64,000 bases of DNA from Marinobacter sp. BW6 (lineage in GTDB: Bacteria > Pseudomonadota > Gammaproteobacteria > Pseudomonadales > Oleiphilaceae), in contig NZ_VIRN01000064.1 in assembly GCF_008107725.1 (NCBI RefSeq), forward strand, positions 806,001 through 870,000. The letters run 5' to 3'. Position numbers and translations under genes: made by a program. Shown here piece after piece: positions 1-7,731 of the stretch. Within the stretch, counting starts at the first letter, position 1. Every line of letters begins with the position of its first letter. The notes under the pieces were generated by a model, which saw only the letters and a program-made list of their open reading frames with translations, searched no databases and was not told where the DNA came from.

Positions 1-8
1 GCCAATGA

Positions 9-1235
9 TCAACTGATGGCAACCGTGACTCCGTGGTCGCTCCAGCCATTGTGGCCGTAGCCACGTTCATTCTCGGTCCGGCCCTCAGGCTGGGTGTTGC
101 CCTCCACGTCGGTCGCGCGGCTGACAATCCGATGCTCGCCCGCTGGCAAATCTGTTGCCAGGACGAAAGGCCGCCAGGCATAGGGGCCGAGGTCCGGTCC
201 GAGGAAGCGAGCCTGTTTCCAGGTTTTTCCGCCATCCACTGAGACGTCGATTTTTTCCAGCGCAACGGTGCCCCCGAAAGCAACGCCGTAGATCATGTTG
301 CGGCCGGTCCGACCGCTTTCCAGGGGGGCGGTCACCCAGGATTTGACGTTCATTTCCCACATGGAGGGTTGATCCGGGGCGCCTTTCACACCGACATCGC
401 GAATCCGGTAACCGGAGGCCTGGATCTTGGCGTCAGTCTGATTCTCGGTGAAGGCGACGTTCTTAACGTACTTCACGTTGTTCACGCCGTAGTAGCCTGG
501 CACCACCATGCGTAAAGGGCCACCATGGGTGTGGGTCAGGGGCTCGTCGTTCATTTCCCAGGCCAGCAGGGCGCTGTCCATTGCTCGAGTCGGAACCGAG
601 CGCTCAACCATCACCGTTTTCGGGTCCAGGCCGTCAGGCAGTGTCTCGCCACCGGTGCTGGTTATATAGCGTGCCCCATCAACGGGGCCGCCCAGAGCTT
701 CCACAACATCCTTCAATGGCACACCGGTCCACATGATGCAGCCGGCAGCGCCAACAGACCATTGGGTACCACTTGCTCCATGAGGGAAGAAGGCGCGGCC
801 GTTACCGGAACACTGCAATACGGACGCAACGGTGGTGATCCCCATCTGTTTCAGGTCGCCAACAGTCAGGGTTCCCGGATTTTTGACGCCCTCGATCCGC
901 ACCTCCCAGACATCCGGGTTGTCGGTTACTGAGGCTGGTGGAGCAGGCAGGTTATTACGAACGAACAAACGGTCACTGGCGGTTATGACGCCATTGCCGA
1001 TCGCCCCCCGTTGGGTTTCCATGGTGTTGGTACTGTGGACAATCAGGGCGTTGCGTTCTTTCCAGGCGGCGTAATCCGGCAGTGATTTCGGTTCATCGGC
1101 TTTGGCAAGGGGCGTAAACCCCAGCACGCTTACCGCCGCCAGGGCGCCGGCGCTGCCAAGCAGCAGCGTGCGGCGGGTAGGGTTCTGCAAGCCCGGGTCA
1201 TTCGGGCCTCGCATCAGAGCTGTTTCCTGTTTCAT
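9..1235 (-). CDS. Tat-exported sulfite oxidase-family molybdopterin enzyme (SoxC/SorA-like)
   Basis: Periplasmic molybdenum enzyme of the sulfite oxidase family (408 aa); members oxidise sulfite or related sulfur compounds and pass electrons to cytochrome c. The N-terminus has a twin-arginine signal (R21-R22 then a hydrophobic stretch, probable cleavage after the AKA near residue 46). The Cys of the QCSGNGR motif (about C142) is the expected Mo ligand, and the last ~120 residues look like the Mo-cofactor dimerisation domain. A strong AAGGAGA site precedes the ATG. A cytochrome partner, if any, would lie beyond the window start. The substrate cannot be decided from sequence; SoxC-like is the best guess. 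Confidence 0.85.
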   Translation of the reverse strand: MKQETALMRGPNDPGLQNPTRRTLLLGSAGALAAVSVLGFTPLAKADEPKSLPDYAAWKERNALIVHSTNTMETQRGAIGNGVITASDRLFVRNNLPAPPASVTDNPDVWEVRIEGVKNPGTLTVGDLKQMGITTVASVLQCSGNGRAFFPHGASGTQWSVGAAGCIMWTGVPLKDVVEALGGPVDGARYITSTGGETLPDGLDPKTVMVERSVPTRAMDSALLAWEMNDEPLTHTHGGPLRMVVPGYYGVNNVKYVKNVAFTENQTDAKIQASGYRIRDVGVKGAPDQPSMWEMNVKSWVTAPLESGRTGRNMIYGVAFGGTVALEKIDVSVDGGKTWKQARFLGPDLGPYAWRPFVLATDLPAGEHRIVSRATDVEGNTQPEGRTENERGYGHNGWSDHGVTVAIS

Positions 1236-1366
1236 GATCCCGTCTCCTTTTTAGGGTTGTCGTCGGACGGTGGGACTGCTCGTTCAATTCGGCACCGTTA
1301 TATCCTTATACCTTATAGGTAGTGGTCAAAAAATAATCAATACTTTTGTGCGTTATCCAATGGGTT

Positions 1367-1397
1367 TTTCAGTCGCTATAATTCGCCGCGACTGAAA
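1367..1397. promoter_or_regulatory. 31-bp perfect dyad around a TATAAT box, upstream of the acyltransferase
   Basis: Two perfect 10-bp arms (TTTCAGTCGC and GCGACTGAAA) flank 11 bp that begin with TATAAT (1377-1382). A dimeric repressor bound here would cover the -10 region. It sits about 50 bp before the PlsC-type gene. No T-run follows, so a terminator is unlikely. The regulator is unknown. Confidence 0.6.
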
Positions 1398-1447
1398 TCC
1401 CCATCAAGGCCGGGAACTAACGCAGGAAACAGAGAAGGGTAGCTGTG

Positions 1448-2212
1448 ATGATTCGATTGAAGATGAATCCGCTAACGGAGTCGGCGACGCTTCTTCGGCG
1501 GGCGGGTGTGGTTCTGGGCAGTGTCGGACTGACAGCGCTTTTTTCCCTGCTGGTTTTGTTGAGGGCGTTGTTCGGAAGGTTGAACCGGCCCATCGTTGAT
1601 CAATACTGTCGTGAGTGGTCGGCGTCGCTGTTACGCCTGGTCCGTGCCAGCCTGACGGTGCGCGGGCAGGTGCCGGATTTCGGGGATGGCCGGCGCTACA
1701 TCATCATGTGCACCCATGCCAGCCACTATGATATTCCCGTTACCTTCGTTTCTTTGCCCGGCTCCATTCGCATGTTGGCGAAGAAGGAACTGTTCAGCAT
1801 TCCCCTGTTGGGACAAGCCATGCGTGCAGCGGAGTTTCCCTCCGTGGACCGGTCCAATCGGCAACGTGCGGTCAGAGACCTGGAGAAGGCCCGGGCGATG
1901 ATGGAAAGCGGAATCGTGCTTTGGGCCGCACCAGAAGGGACCCGTTCACCGGATGGTAAGCTTTTGCCATTCAAGAAAGGCTGTTTTCACCTGGCGCTGG
2001 ATACCGAGGCGGTGATAGTGCCTGTCGCCGTGCGCGGCATTCATCGGGTGCTGCCGGCCCGGACCTGGCAAATCAACCTTGGACAGCCGGTGGACGTTCG
2101 GGTAGGTGAGCCTCTGGAAACGGCCGGCAAGACCAAAGCCGACCTGGATGAGGTGATGGCCGAGGTGCGCTCGAGGCTGACTGGGCTATTGGGAGACGGT
2201 GAAGCCGGTTAG
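1448..2212 (+). CDS. 1-acyl-sn-glycerol-3-phosphate acyltransferase family (PlsC-like)
   Basis: Membrane-associated acyltransferase of phospholipid synthesis, transferring an acyl chain to lysophosphatidate or a related acceptor. Diagnostic blocks are HASHYD (H-x4-D, about residues 90-95), the EGTRS block near 163-167 and a hydrophobic N-terminal segment (about 20-42) that anchors it. The ATG at 1448 lies 8 nt after GAAGGG; a GTG three bases earlier is equally possible. It is a single gene, preceded by a striking palindrome and followed by the convergent Ca2+/Na+ exchanger. A paralogue acting on another lysolipid cannot be excluded. Confidence 0.85.
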   Translation: MIRLKMNPLTESATLLRRAGVVLGSVGLTALFSLLVLLRALFGRLNRPIVDQYCREWSASLLRLVRASLTVRGQVPDFGDGRRYIIMCTHASHYDIPVTFVSLPGSIRMLAKKELFSIPLLGQAMRAAEFPSVDRSNRQRAVRDLEKARAMMESGIVLWAAPEGTRSPDGKLLPFKKGCFHLALDTEAVIVPVAVRGIHRVLPARTWQINLGQPVDVRVGEPLETAGKTKADLDEVMAEVRSRLTGLLGDGEAG

Positions 2213-2238
2213 CGCCGGCTTCACCCAGGTACGGCAGA

Positions 2239-3222
2239 TCAGGCGGTGCCGGCGGCGACCACCGTGGACAGCAGGTAGCCGGTATAGGCCACATACACCA
2301 GCACCAGGATGCCGCCATCCACCCGGCTGACCAGTTTGCGCCATCCAGTAAGGCCAAAGCCCATCAGGAACAGGCCCACCGTTAGCGCGAGCATCAGCGT
2401 CCAGTCCCGGTAGAGCACTTCCGGATCCACCGCCAGGGGTTCAATTGCGGCCGCAAGGCCCACCACGGCCAGGGTGTTGAAGATGCCCGATCCCAGAATG
2501 TTACCCAGAATGAGGTCGTGCTCGTTCTTTTTGACCGCCGCCAGCGCTGAGGCCAGCTCCGGCAGCGAGGTGCCGATGGCAACGATAGTCAGGCCGATGA
2601 TCAGGTCGCTGACGCCAAGGCTCTGGGCAATGGCGACCGCGCCCCATACCAGCATGCGGGAACTGACAATCAGCAGTATCAGACCAATCACCAGCCAGAT
2701 AACGGCGGTTTTAAGGGGCATGGGATGGGCAATGATCTCGGCATCGGCATCACCGGCCAAGGGGTCTGCCTTCCCTTTCAGGCCTTGATAGATTGACCAG
2801 CCCATAACCGCAGCGAATACCGCCAGCAATACCCAGCCATCCATACGGGAGAGTTGCCCATCAAGCAGTTGGGCTCCGGCAATGAGGGTGAGTACGATCA
2901 GCAGCGGCAGTTCCTTCCGGATGACCTGTGAATGCACCGCGATAGGCGCGATGATGGCTGTCAGGCCGACAATGAGTGCAATGTTGGTAATGTTGGAGCC
3001 ATAGCCGTTACCCAGGGCCAGCCCGGGATTGCCGTCGGACGCCGCCATGGCAGAAACGGCCAGTTCCGGGGCCGAGGTGCCGAAACCGATAATCACCATG
3101 CCGATCAGAAGGGTGGGCATGCCCAAATGTTTGGCGGTCGCCGCGGCGCCCTCCACAAACTTGTCGGCACTCCATACCAGCAATACCAGGCCAGCGATGA
3201 TGGCGCCAAATGCCATTAACAT
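2239..3222 (-). CDS. Calcium/sodium antiporter, CaCA family (YrbG-like)
   Basis: Inner-membrane cation exchanger of 327 aa with the internal duplication typical of the family: alpha-1 repeat GFGTSAPEL (residues 46-54) and alpha-2 repeat AIGTSLPEL (about 215-223), each inside a hydrophobic bundle, separated by a hydrophilic loop near residues 147-167. These acidic repeats bind Ca2+/Na+. It starts 9 bp after the stop of nhaD and has a GAGG site, so the two antiporters form an operon, which fits ion homeostasis in a halotolerant organism. Confidence 0.9.
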   Translation of the reverse strand: MLMAFGAIIAGLVLLVWSADKFVEGAAATAKHLGMPTLLIGMVIIGFGTSAPELAVSAMAASDGNPGLALGNGYGSNITNIALIVGLTAIIAPIAVHSQVIRKELPLLIVLTLIAGAQLLDGQLSRMDGWVLLAVFAAVMGWSIYQGLKGKADPLAGDADAEIIAHPMPLKTAVIWLVIGLILLIVSSRMLVWGAVAIAQSLGVSDLIIGLTIVAIGTSLPELASALAAVKKNEHDLILGNILGSGIFNTLAVVGLAAAIEPLAVDPEVLYRDWTLMLALTVGLFLMGFGLTGWRKLVSRVDGGILVLVYVAYTGYLLSTVVAAGTA

Positions 3223-3231
3223 AGAAAAACC

Positions 3232-4482
3232 TCAGTGAATGAACCGTCCGAGCATGAAAACGCCGGCATAGCCAAGGGTGTAGGCTGCCAGAAGGTGTGC
3301 AAGATACCGCATATAGGCCGCAAAGGTCAGCCCCGGGATCTTGCTCATCGCCACGATGCCGGCCGCTGAACCAATGACCAGAAGCGATCCGCCAACGCCC
3401 ACAGCGTAGGTGAGCCCCATCCATTCGCCGGCGCTCATATCAATGCCCGATTTCAACAGCGCTGCTGTCAGCGGCACGTTATCGATAACCGCCGAGAAGA
3501 TGCCCATCAGGTAGTTGGCATAGAGCGGTGGCAGGATATCGTAAATGGCCACCAGCGAATCCAGTGCATGAATCTCCTTGAGCATGCCCACCAGCAGCAG
3601 GATGCCCAGAAAGAACAGCAGGGTTTCAAATTCGATGATACGAATGTATTCGAGAATCGGGTCCAGATCGGAGTCGTCACTCATGAATCGAGACACAAGG
3701 AACATGATGGACAAGCCGAACAGGAAGGTCAGAACCGGTGGAATTCCAAACAGGGCATTGCCGGCAATGGTGGTCAGGATTGTTAACAAAAAGAGCCCGC
3801 TGATGACCGCATCCACCCGTCGCACCGGGGTAGTGTTGGAACGAAGTGTCACGGTGCCTGTCAGTCCCCGTGAGAGGAAGACGGCAAGGACGAAAACCGT
3901 AATCGAGGCCGGGATCGCCAGGGTCAGCAGAGTCAGTATTTCCACCTTGTCAGCGAGGAAAATCATCAAGGTGGTGACGTCGCCGGTGATCAGGGAGACG
4001 CCTCCCGAGTTGACCGCAAAGACAACGAGCGTGACGAATTGGATACGCTTTTTCAGCTCCAGATCCAGCGACAGAATCAGCGAGCATGAGACTAAAGTGG
4101 CGGTGATATTGTCTGCCAAAGACGAGAAAATGAAGCAGAAAAGACCGGTCAGGAACAGTAGCCGCCGCTCGCTCACCTGTTTCGGCATGATCAGGTAAAT
4201 CACGTTTTCGATCATACCCTTCTTGTTCAGGTAAGCGACGAATGTCATGGCTGCGACGAGAAACAGCCACAGTCCAGCGATTTCGGCAATGCTCTCGGAG
4301 AGGCCGGCGGAAATGGCAGACGTTTGATCCGCGTTATCACTGAACAGGAAGAGCAGCATCCAGCTCATGGTGCCAAAGAACAGCGTTACCTTGGCCTTGT
4401 TGATGTGGATGGCTTCTTCAAATATGACGCCCAACAGCGCCAGAACCGCGAGAATAATCAGAAACGCATCAAGGGCAGACAT
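3232..4482 (-). CDS. nhaD: Na+/H+ antiporter NhaD
   Basis: Inner-membrane sodium:proton antiporter of the NhaD/arsenical-pump-like fold, about 416 aa with many hydrophobic segments throughout. Conserved polar stretches inside the membrane, ADNITAT and IDNVPLTAAL, match the NhaD family. The frame stays open upstream to 4806, but that extra 108-residue stretch is charged, Cys/Arg-rich and unlike the family; the ATG at 4482 (protein MSALDAF...) gives the normal length, with AGGACGGGA just upstream. It is first in an operon with the CaCA exchanger and divergent from mqo. Confidence 0.88.
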   Translation of the reverse strand: MSALDAFLIILAVLALLGVIFEEAIHINKAKVTLFFGTMSWMLLFLFSDNADQTSAISAGLSESIAEIAGLWLFLVAAMTFVAYLNKKGMIENVIYLIMPKQVSERRLLFLTGLFCFIFSSLADNITATLVSCSLILSLDLELKKRIQFVTLVVFAVNSGGVSLITGDVTTLMIFLADKVEILTLLTLAIPASITVFVLAVFLSRGLTGTVTLRSNTTPVRRVDAVISGLFLLTILTTIAGNALFGIPPVLTFLFGLSIMFLVSRFMSDDSDLDPILEYIRIIEFETLLFFLGILLLVGMLKEIHALDSLVAIYDILPPLYANYLMGIFSAVIDNVPLTAALLKSGIDMSAGEWMGLTYAVGVGGSLLVIGSAAGIVAMSKIPGLTFAAYMRYLAHLLAAYTLGYAGVFMLGRFIH

Positions 4483-4805
4483 TGGGGAAATCCCGTCCTG
4501 GTTACCAGAGTAGAGGCCGAAGCCGGCCAGACAGATCATGCGTGCGGATTTTAGACCTTTGACCCGCAGCAAACCACTGTTCGTAAGTGCACGTATCGGC
4601 AACTGGAACCAGCAAAAGTCTGATAAAGACGCAACGATTGACAATCGCAATTTATTATCCCGCCGAAAATCGGGATAATTGCGCGCACATTCAGACCGGA
4701 AGCAGACGGCGGCGCCGTTTACCTCGCGCCTGACCGGCTTCCGACAGGCCTCCTTGCTGATCGTGAGGGGGCAAAAAGGCTCAACACTAGCTAGGGTGAA
4801 AACCA
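4483..4805. promoter_or_regulatory. Divergent nhaD/mqo intergenic region with a 26-bp dyad
   Basis: This 323-bp region separates nhaD from mqo. It contains no convincing gene. Its main feature is a perfect inverted repeat at 4654-4679: arms ATTATCCCG and CGGGATAAT separated by 8 bp. A TTGACA hexamer sits at 4638-4643, but I see no well-spaced -10 box after it. No T-run follows, so an operator is more likely than a terminator. A ribosome site (AGGGTGA) precedes the mqo ATG. Confidence 0.5.
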
Positions 4806-6287
4806 ATGGCCGTTAGACAGGCAGATGTAGTGCTGGTCGGCGGTGGCGTCATGAGCGCCACTCTCGGCATGATGCTCAGGCAGCTTGATCCGTCCCTGGA
4901 CATCGTCATGGTGGAGCGTCTCGACCACGTTGCCCATGAGAGCACAGACGGATGGAATAACGCAGGTACCGGGCACGCCGGGTACTGTGAGCTTAACTAC
5001 ACTCCCGAAACCGACGATGGCGACGTGACCATCGATCGGGCCCTGCAGATCAACGCCCAGTATGAGGTGTCCCTGCAGCTCTGGTCCTACCTGGTGGAGC
5101 AGGGCATCCTGCCGGAGCCATCCACCTTTATTAACCGCACGCCGCACCAGAGCTTTGTCTGGGGTGAGAAAGATGTAGCCTTCCTCAAGCGCCGTTACGA
5201 GCGCCTGAGCGCCCACCATCTGTTCCGAGATATGGAATACACCGAGTCCCCGAAGGATCTGGAAGAATGGATGCCCCTGATCGTCAACAACCGGGACCCG
5301 ATGCAGCGCGTGGCTGCTACCCGTATCAAGCACGGCTCAGATGTGGATTTCGGTTCTCTTACCCGCAGTATGGTGACGTGGCTGGAAACCCAGCCGAATT
5401 TCGAGCTGATGCTCAGTAGCCCGGTGCATTACATTGACCAGCGTGATAACGGCCGCTGGAAAGTCCGGGTGAAAAACCAGAAAACCGGCGAGCTGACCAA
5501 GCTGGAAGCCGGCTTCGTGTTCCTGGGTGCAGGCGGTGGTGCGCTACCGCTGCTGCAGAAGTCCGGGATCGAGGAGGCCCGCGGTTATGGCGGCTTCCCG
5601 GTCAGCGGTCAGTGGCTGGTATGTGGCAAGCCGGACATCGTTGAGCAGCACCATTCCAAGGTCTACGGCAAGGCGCCGATCGGGGCGCCGCCCATGTCGG
5701 TACCGCATCTGGATACCCGGATCATCAATGGTGAGCCTGCCCTGCTGTTCGGACCGTTTGCCGGCTTTACCACCCGCTTCCTCAAACAGGGTTCCATCTT
5801 CGACCTGTTGGGGTCGGTTAAATCCACCAACCTCAAGCCGATGCTCTCAGTGAGCAAGAGCAACATGGATCTGACCCGTTACCTGATCGGGGAAGTGTTC
5901 CAGTCCCATAGTGACCGGGTGGCATCCTTGCGCAACTTCTTCCCGGACGCCATGGAAGAGGACTGGCAGCTGCGTATGGCTGGCCAGCGGGTGCAGATCA
6001 TCAAGCAGGTTGATGGCGGCGGTGGCAAGCTCGAGTTCGGCACTGAAATTGTGGCGGCCAAAGACGGCTCTCTGGCGGCACTGCTTGGCGCTTCTCCCGG
6101 AGCGTCTACCGCAGCCAATGCGATGATCAACGTTATCGAGCGCTGCTTCCCGGAGAAGATCAAGACGCCAGAGTGGCAGGAGCGCATGAAGGAGCTGGTG
6201 CCGTCCTACGGCCAATCCCTCGTTGAAGACGAAGCACTGTTAACCAAAGTGCGTGAGAGGACCCTGTCGACCCTGAAATTGGGCTGA
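4806..6287 (+). CDS. mqo: Malate:quinone oxidoreductase
   Basis: Membrane-peripheral FAD enzyme (493 aa) oxidising malate to oxaloacetate and reducing quinone, an NAD-independent route through the TCA cycle. The N-terminus carries the FAD-binding VLVGGGVMSATLG motif (about residues 9-21), followed by the STDGWNNAGTGHAGYCELNY block typical of Mqo; the C-terminus has the ALLGASPGAS segment. Length is normal for the family. The frame begins at ATG 4806 behind AGGGTGA and the gene ends before a hairpin at 6317, so it is probably monocistronic. Confidence 0.96.
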   Translation: MAVRQADVVLVGGGVMSATLGMMLRQLDPSLDIVMVERLDHVAHESTDGWNNAGTGHAGYCELNYTPETDDGDVTIDRALQINAQYEVSLQLWSYLVEQGILPEPSTFINRTPHQSFVWGEKDVAFLKRRYERLSAHHLFRDMEYTESPKDLEEWMPLIVNNRDPMQRVAATRIKHGSDVDFGSLTRSMVTWLETQPNFELMLSSPVHYIDQRDNGRWKVRVKNQKTGELTKLEAGFVFLGAGGGALPLLQKSGIEEARGYGGFPVSGQWLVCGKPDIVEQHHSKVYGKAPIGAPPMSVPHLDTRIINGEPALLFGPFAGFTTRFLKQGSIFDLLGSVKSTNLKPMLSVSKSNMDLTRYLIGEVFQSHSDRVASLRNFFPDAMEEDWQLRMAGQRVQIIKQVDGGGGKLEFGTEIVAAKDGSLAALLGASPGASTAANAMINVIERCFPEKIKTPEWQERMKELVPSYGQSLVEDEALLTKVRERTLSTLKLG

Positions 6288-6316
6288 TATTCCTAAACGA
6301 TCTAAGAAACCCATAG

Positions 6317-6360
6317 GCACTGCGACTGCTGGATTCAACCCCGGTGATTGCAGTGCTTTT
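6317..6360 (+). terminator. Probable terminator of mqo
   Basis: GCACTGC (6317-6323) pairs with GCAGTGC (6350-6356) and TTTT follows directly. The 26-base loop can pair further. It lies 30 bp after the mqo stop. Confidence 0.6.
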
Positions 6361-6406
6361 CGCGTTTCAGTAAGGCCCGGAATTTGCGATTTCACAGCTT
6401 ATGCGT

Positions 6407-6425
6407 AGGGTTATAAATCAACCCT
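6407..6425. promoter_or_regulatory. Palindrome over the putative promoter of the ATP-grasp cluster
   Basis: AGGGTT and AACCCT form perfect 6-bp arms around ATAAATC. A TATAAA hexamer (6412-6417) overlaps it, about 27 bp before the first start codon. The arrangement suggests an operator for the four-gene run downstream; no recogniser can be named. Confidence 0.45.
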
Positions 6426-6443
6426 TATGAACGGAGAGAGCCT

Positions 6444-7676
6444 GTGAGTGAACAAAAGTACAATCCTGAGAAAGGGTATATCGCGCTATTGGGCTGGAGC
6501 CTGAATGCGGTTGAAGCGGCCGACAAGTTCGATCGCCGGTATGTTGTCGTGGCACCGGATTGGGCGGAAGCCTATTGCGAAGAGCATGATATTCCTTATG
6601 TGCCCTGGAATTTTGAGCGCCTGAACGACCGCTCTGTCGAGATTGCGCAGACCCTCAAGGAGATGGGCGTAGATGTTGCCATCCCGTTGTTTGAGGAAAC
6701 TGTAGAGTGGGCCGGTGCCATCAACTCGGTATTGATGGATAAGCCTCGTTTGTTCGGTCAGGCGATGTTGTTGCGTGACAAGGCGCTGATGAAACGCCGT
6801 GCCCAGCTCGGTGGCATTCGCGTGGGTATTTTTGAGGAAGCGCACGACAAGGGCGATGTTATCCGCTTTCTGAAGCGAGTGAACCAGACTCTGCTCAAGC
6901 TGGATGGTGATCCTAACGACCCGATTCACCTCAAGGCGTTTGACAAGGCCGGGTGCCTGGGGCACCGGGTAATCCGTACGCCCGACGAGGTCGATACCAT
7001 CCCTGAGGAAGAGTTCCCGGTACTGATGGAATCGCACCTGGATGGCTGGGAGTTTGCGGTCGAAGCCTGGATCCACAACGGCAAGATCGCGTTCCTGAAC
7101 ATTTCCGAGTATGTGACTCTGGGCTATTCCGTGTTTGTTCCTGCGACACCGGACCTTGAGAAGTATCGGGATCAGATCCGGGGCGAAATCGAAAAGCTGA
7201 TCAAGACCTTTGATATCGAATTCGGGTTTATTCACCCGGAGTACTTCGTGACCAGCGACCGGACCATGTACTTTGGTGAGGTGGCCTACCGTCCACCGGG
7301 CTTCAAGGTGTTCGAGCTGCTTGAGCGTGCCTACGGCTTCAACGCATACCAGGGCATGATCCTGACCTTTGACCCGAAAACCACGGAAGATGAAATCAAG
7401 GCCTTCTTCCCGAAGGAAGTGGTGGATGCCAAGGGTTACGCGGGTTGCTTCGGCGTCTATCCGCGTCGTCGGGTGGTCAGCAAGCTGGAAATCCCGGAAG
7501 AGACCGAAAACCACGAGTATTTCGAGTCCCACGAGCTGACCGCGCCGCTGGAAGAAACGGTCACCAAGCGTACCGCTTTCGGTACCCACTGGGGGCTGGT
7601 GTATTTCTTCGGTGAAGACCCTTACGTCATGCGGGACCTCCTGAAACATCAGGAAGACCTCGATTTCTATGTATAA
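6444..7676 (+). CDS. ATP-grasp ligase-like protein of unknown substrate
   Basis: Cytosolic 410-aa protein with an ATP-grasp fold related to the biotin carboxylase/carbamoyl phosphate synthetase group. Residues ~1-110 look like the pre-ATP-grasp Rossmann part (GYIALLGWS, then a hydrophobic strand). Then come a nucleotide-binding strand (HLKAFDKAG), the ESHLDGWEFAVEAWI block that matches the adenine/metal-binding strand, and FGEVAYRPPG, which replaces the usual E-x-N-x-R metal site. Family enzymes join a carboxylate to an amine, thiol or bicarbonate through an acyl phosphate. It is first of a run of co-directional genes spaced about 50 bp. The substrate is unknown. Confidence 0.75.
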   Translation: MSEQKYNPEKGYIALLGWSLNAVEAADKFDRRYVVVAPDWAEAYCEEHDIPYVPWNFERLNDRSVEIAQTLKEMGVDVAIPLFEETVEWAGAINSVLMDKPRLFGQAMLLRDKALMKRRAQLGGIRVGIFEEAHDKGDVIRFLKRVNQTLLKLDGDPNDPIHLKAFDKAGCLGHRVIRTPDEVDTIPEEEFPVLMESHLDGWEFAVEAWIHNGKIAFLNISEYVTLGYSVFVPATPDLEKYRDQIRGEIEKLIKTFDIEFGFIHPEYFVTSDRTMYFGEVAYRPPGFKVFELLERAYGFNAYQGMILTFDPKTTEDEIKAFFPKEVVDAKGYAGCFGVYPRRRVVSKLEIPEETENHEYFESHELTAPLEETVTKRTAFGTHWGLVYFFGEDPYVMRDLLKHQEDLDFYV

Positions 7677-7731
7677 TCAGGAGAAGCATTAACAACAAAC
7701 GGGTTTGGTGCCAGGCCCTGAGGATTATCGT

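Noticed and set aside
4483..4806. Long N-terminal extension of NhaD
   Set aside because: The extra 108 residues are charged, Cys/Arg-rich and cover the intergenic dyad; the internal ATG gives the normal protein.
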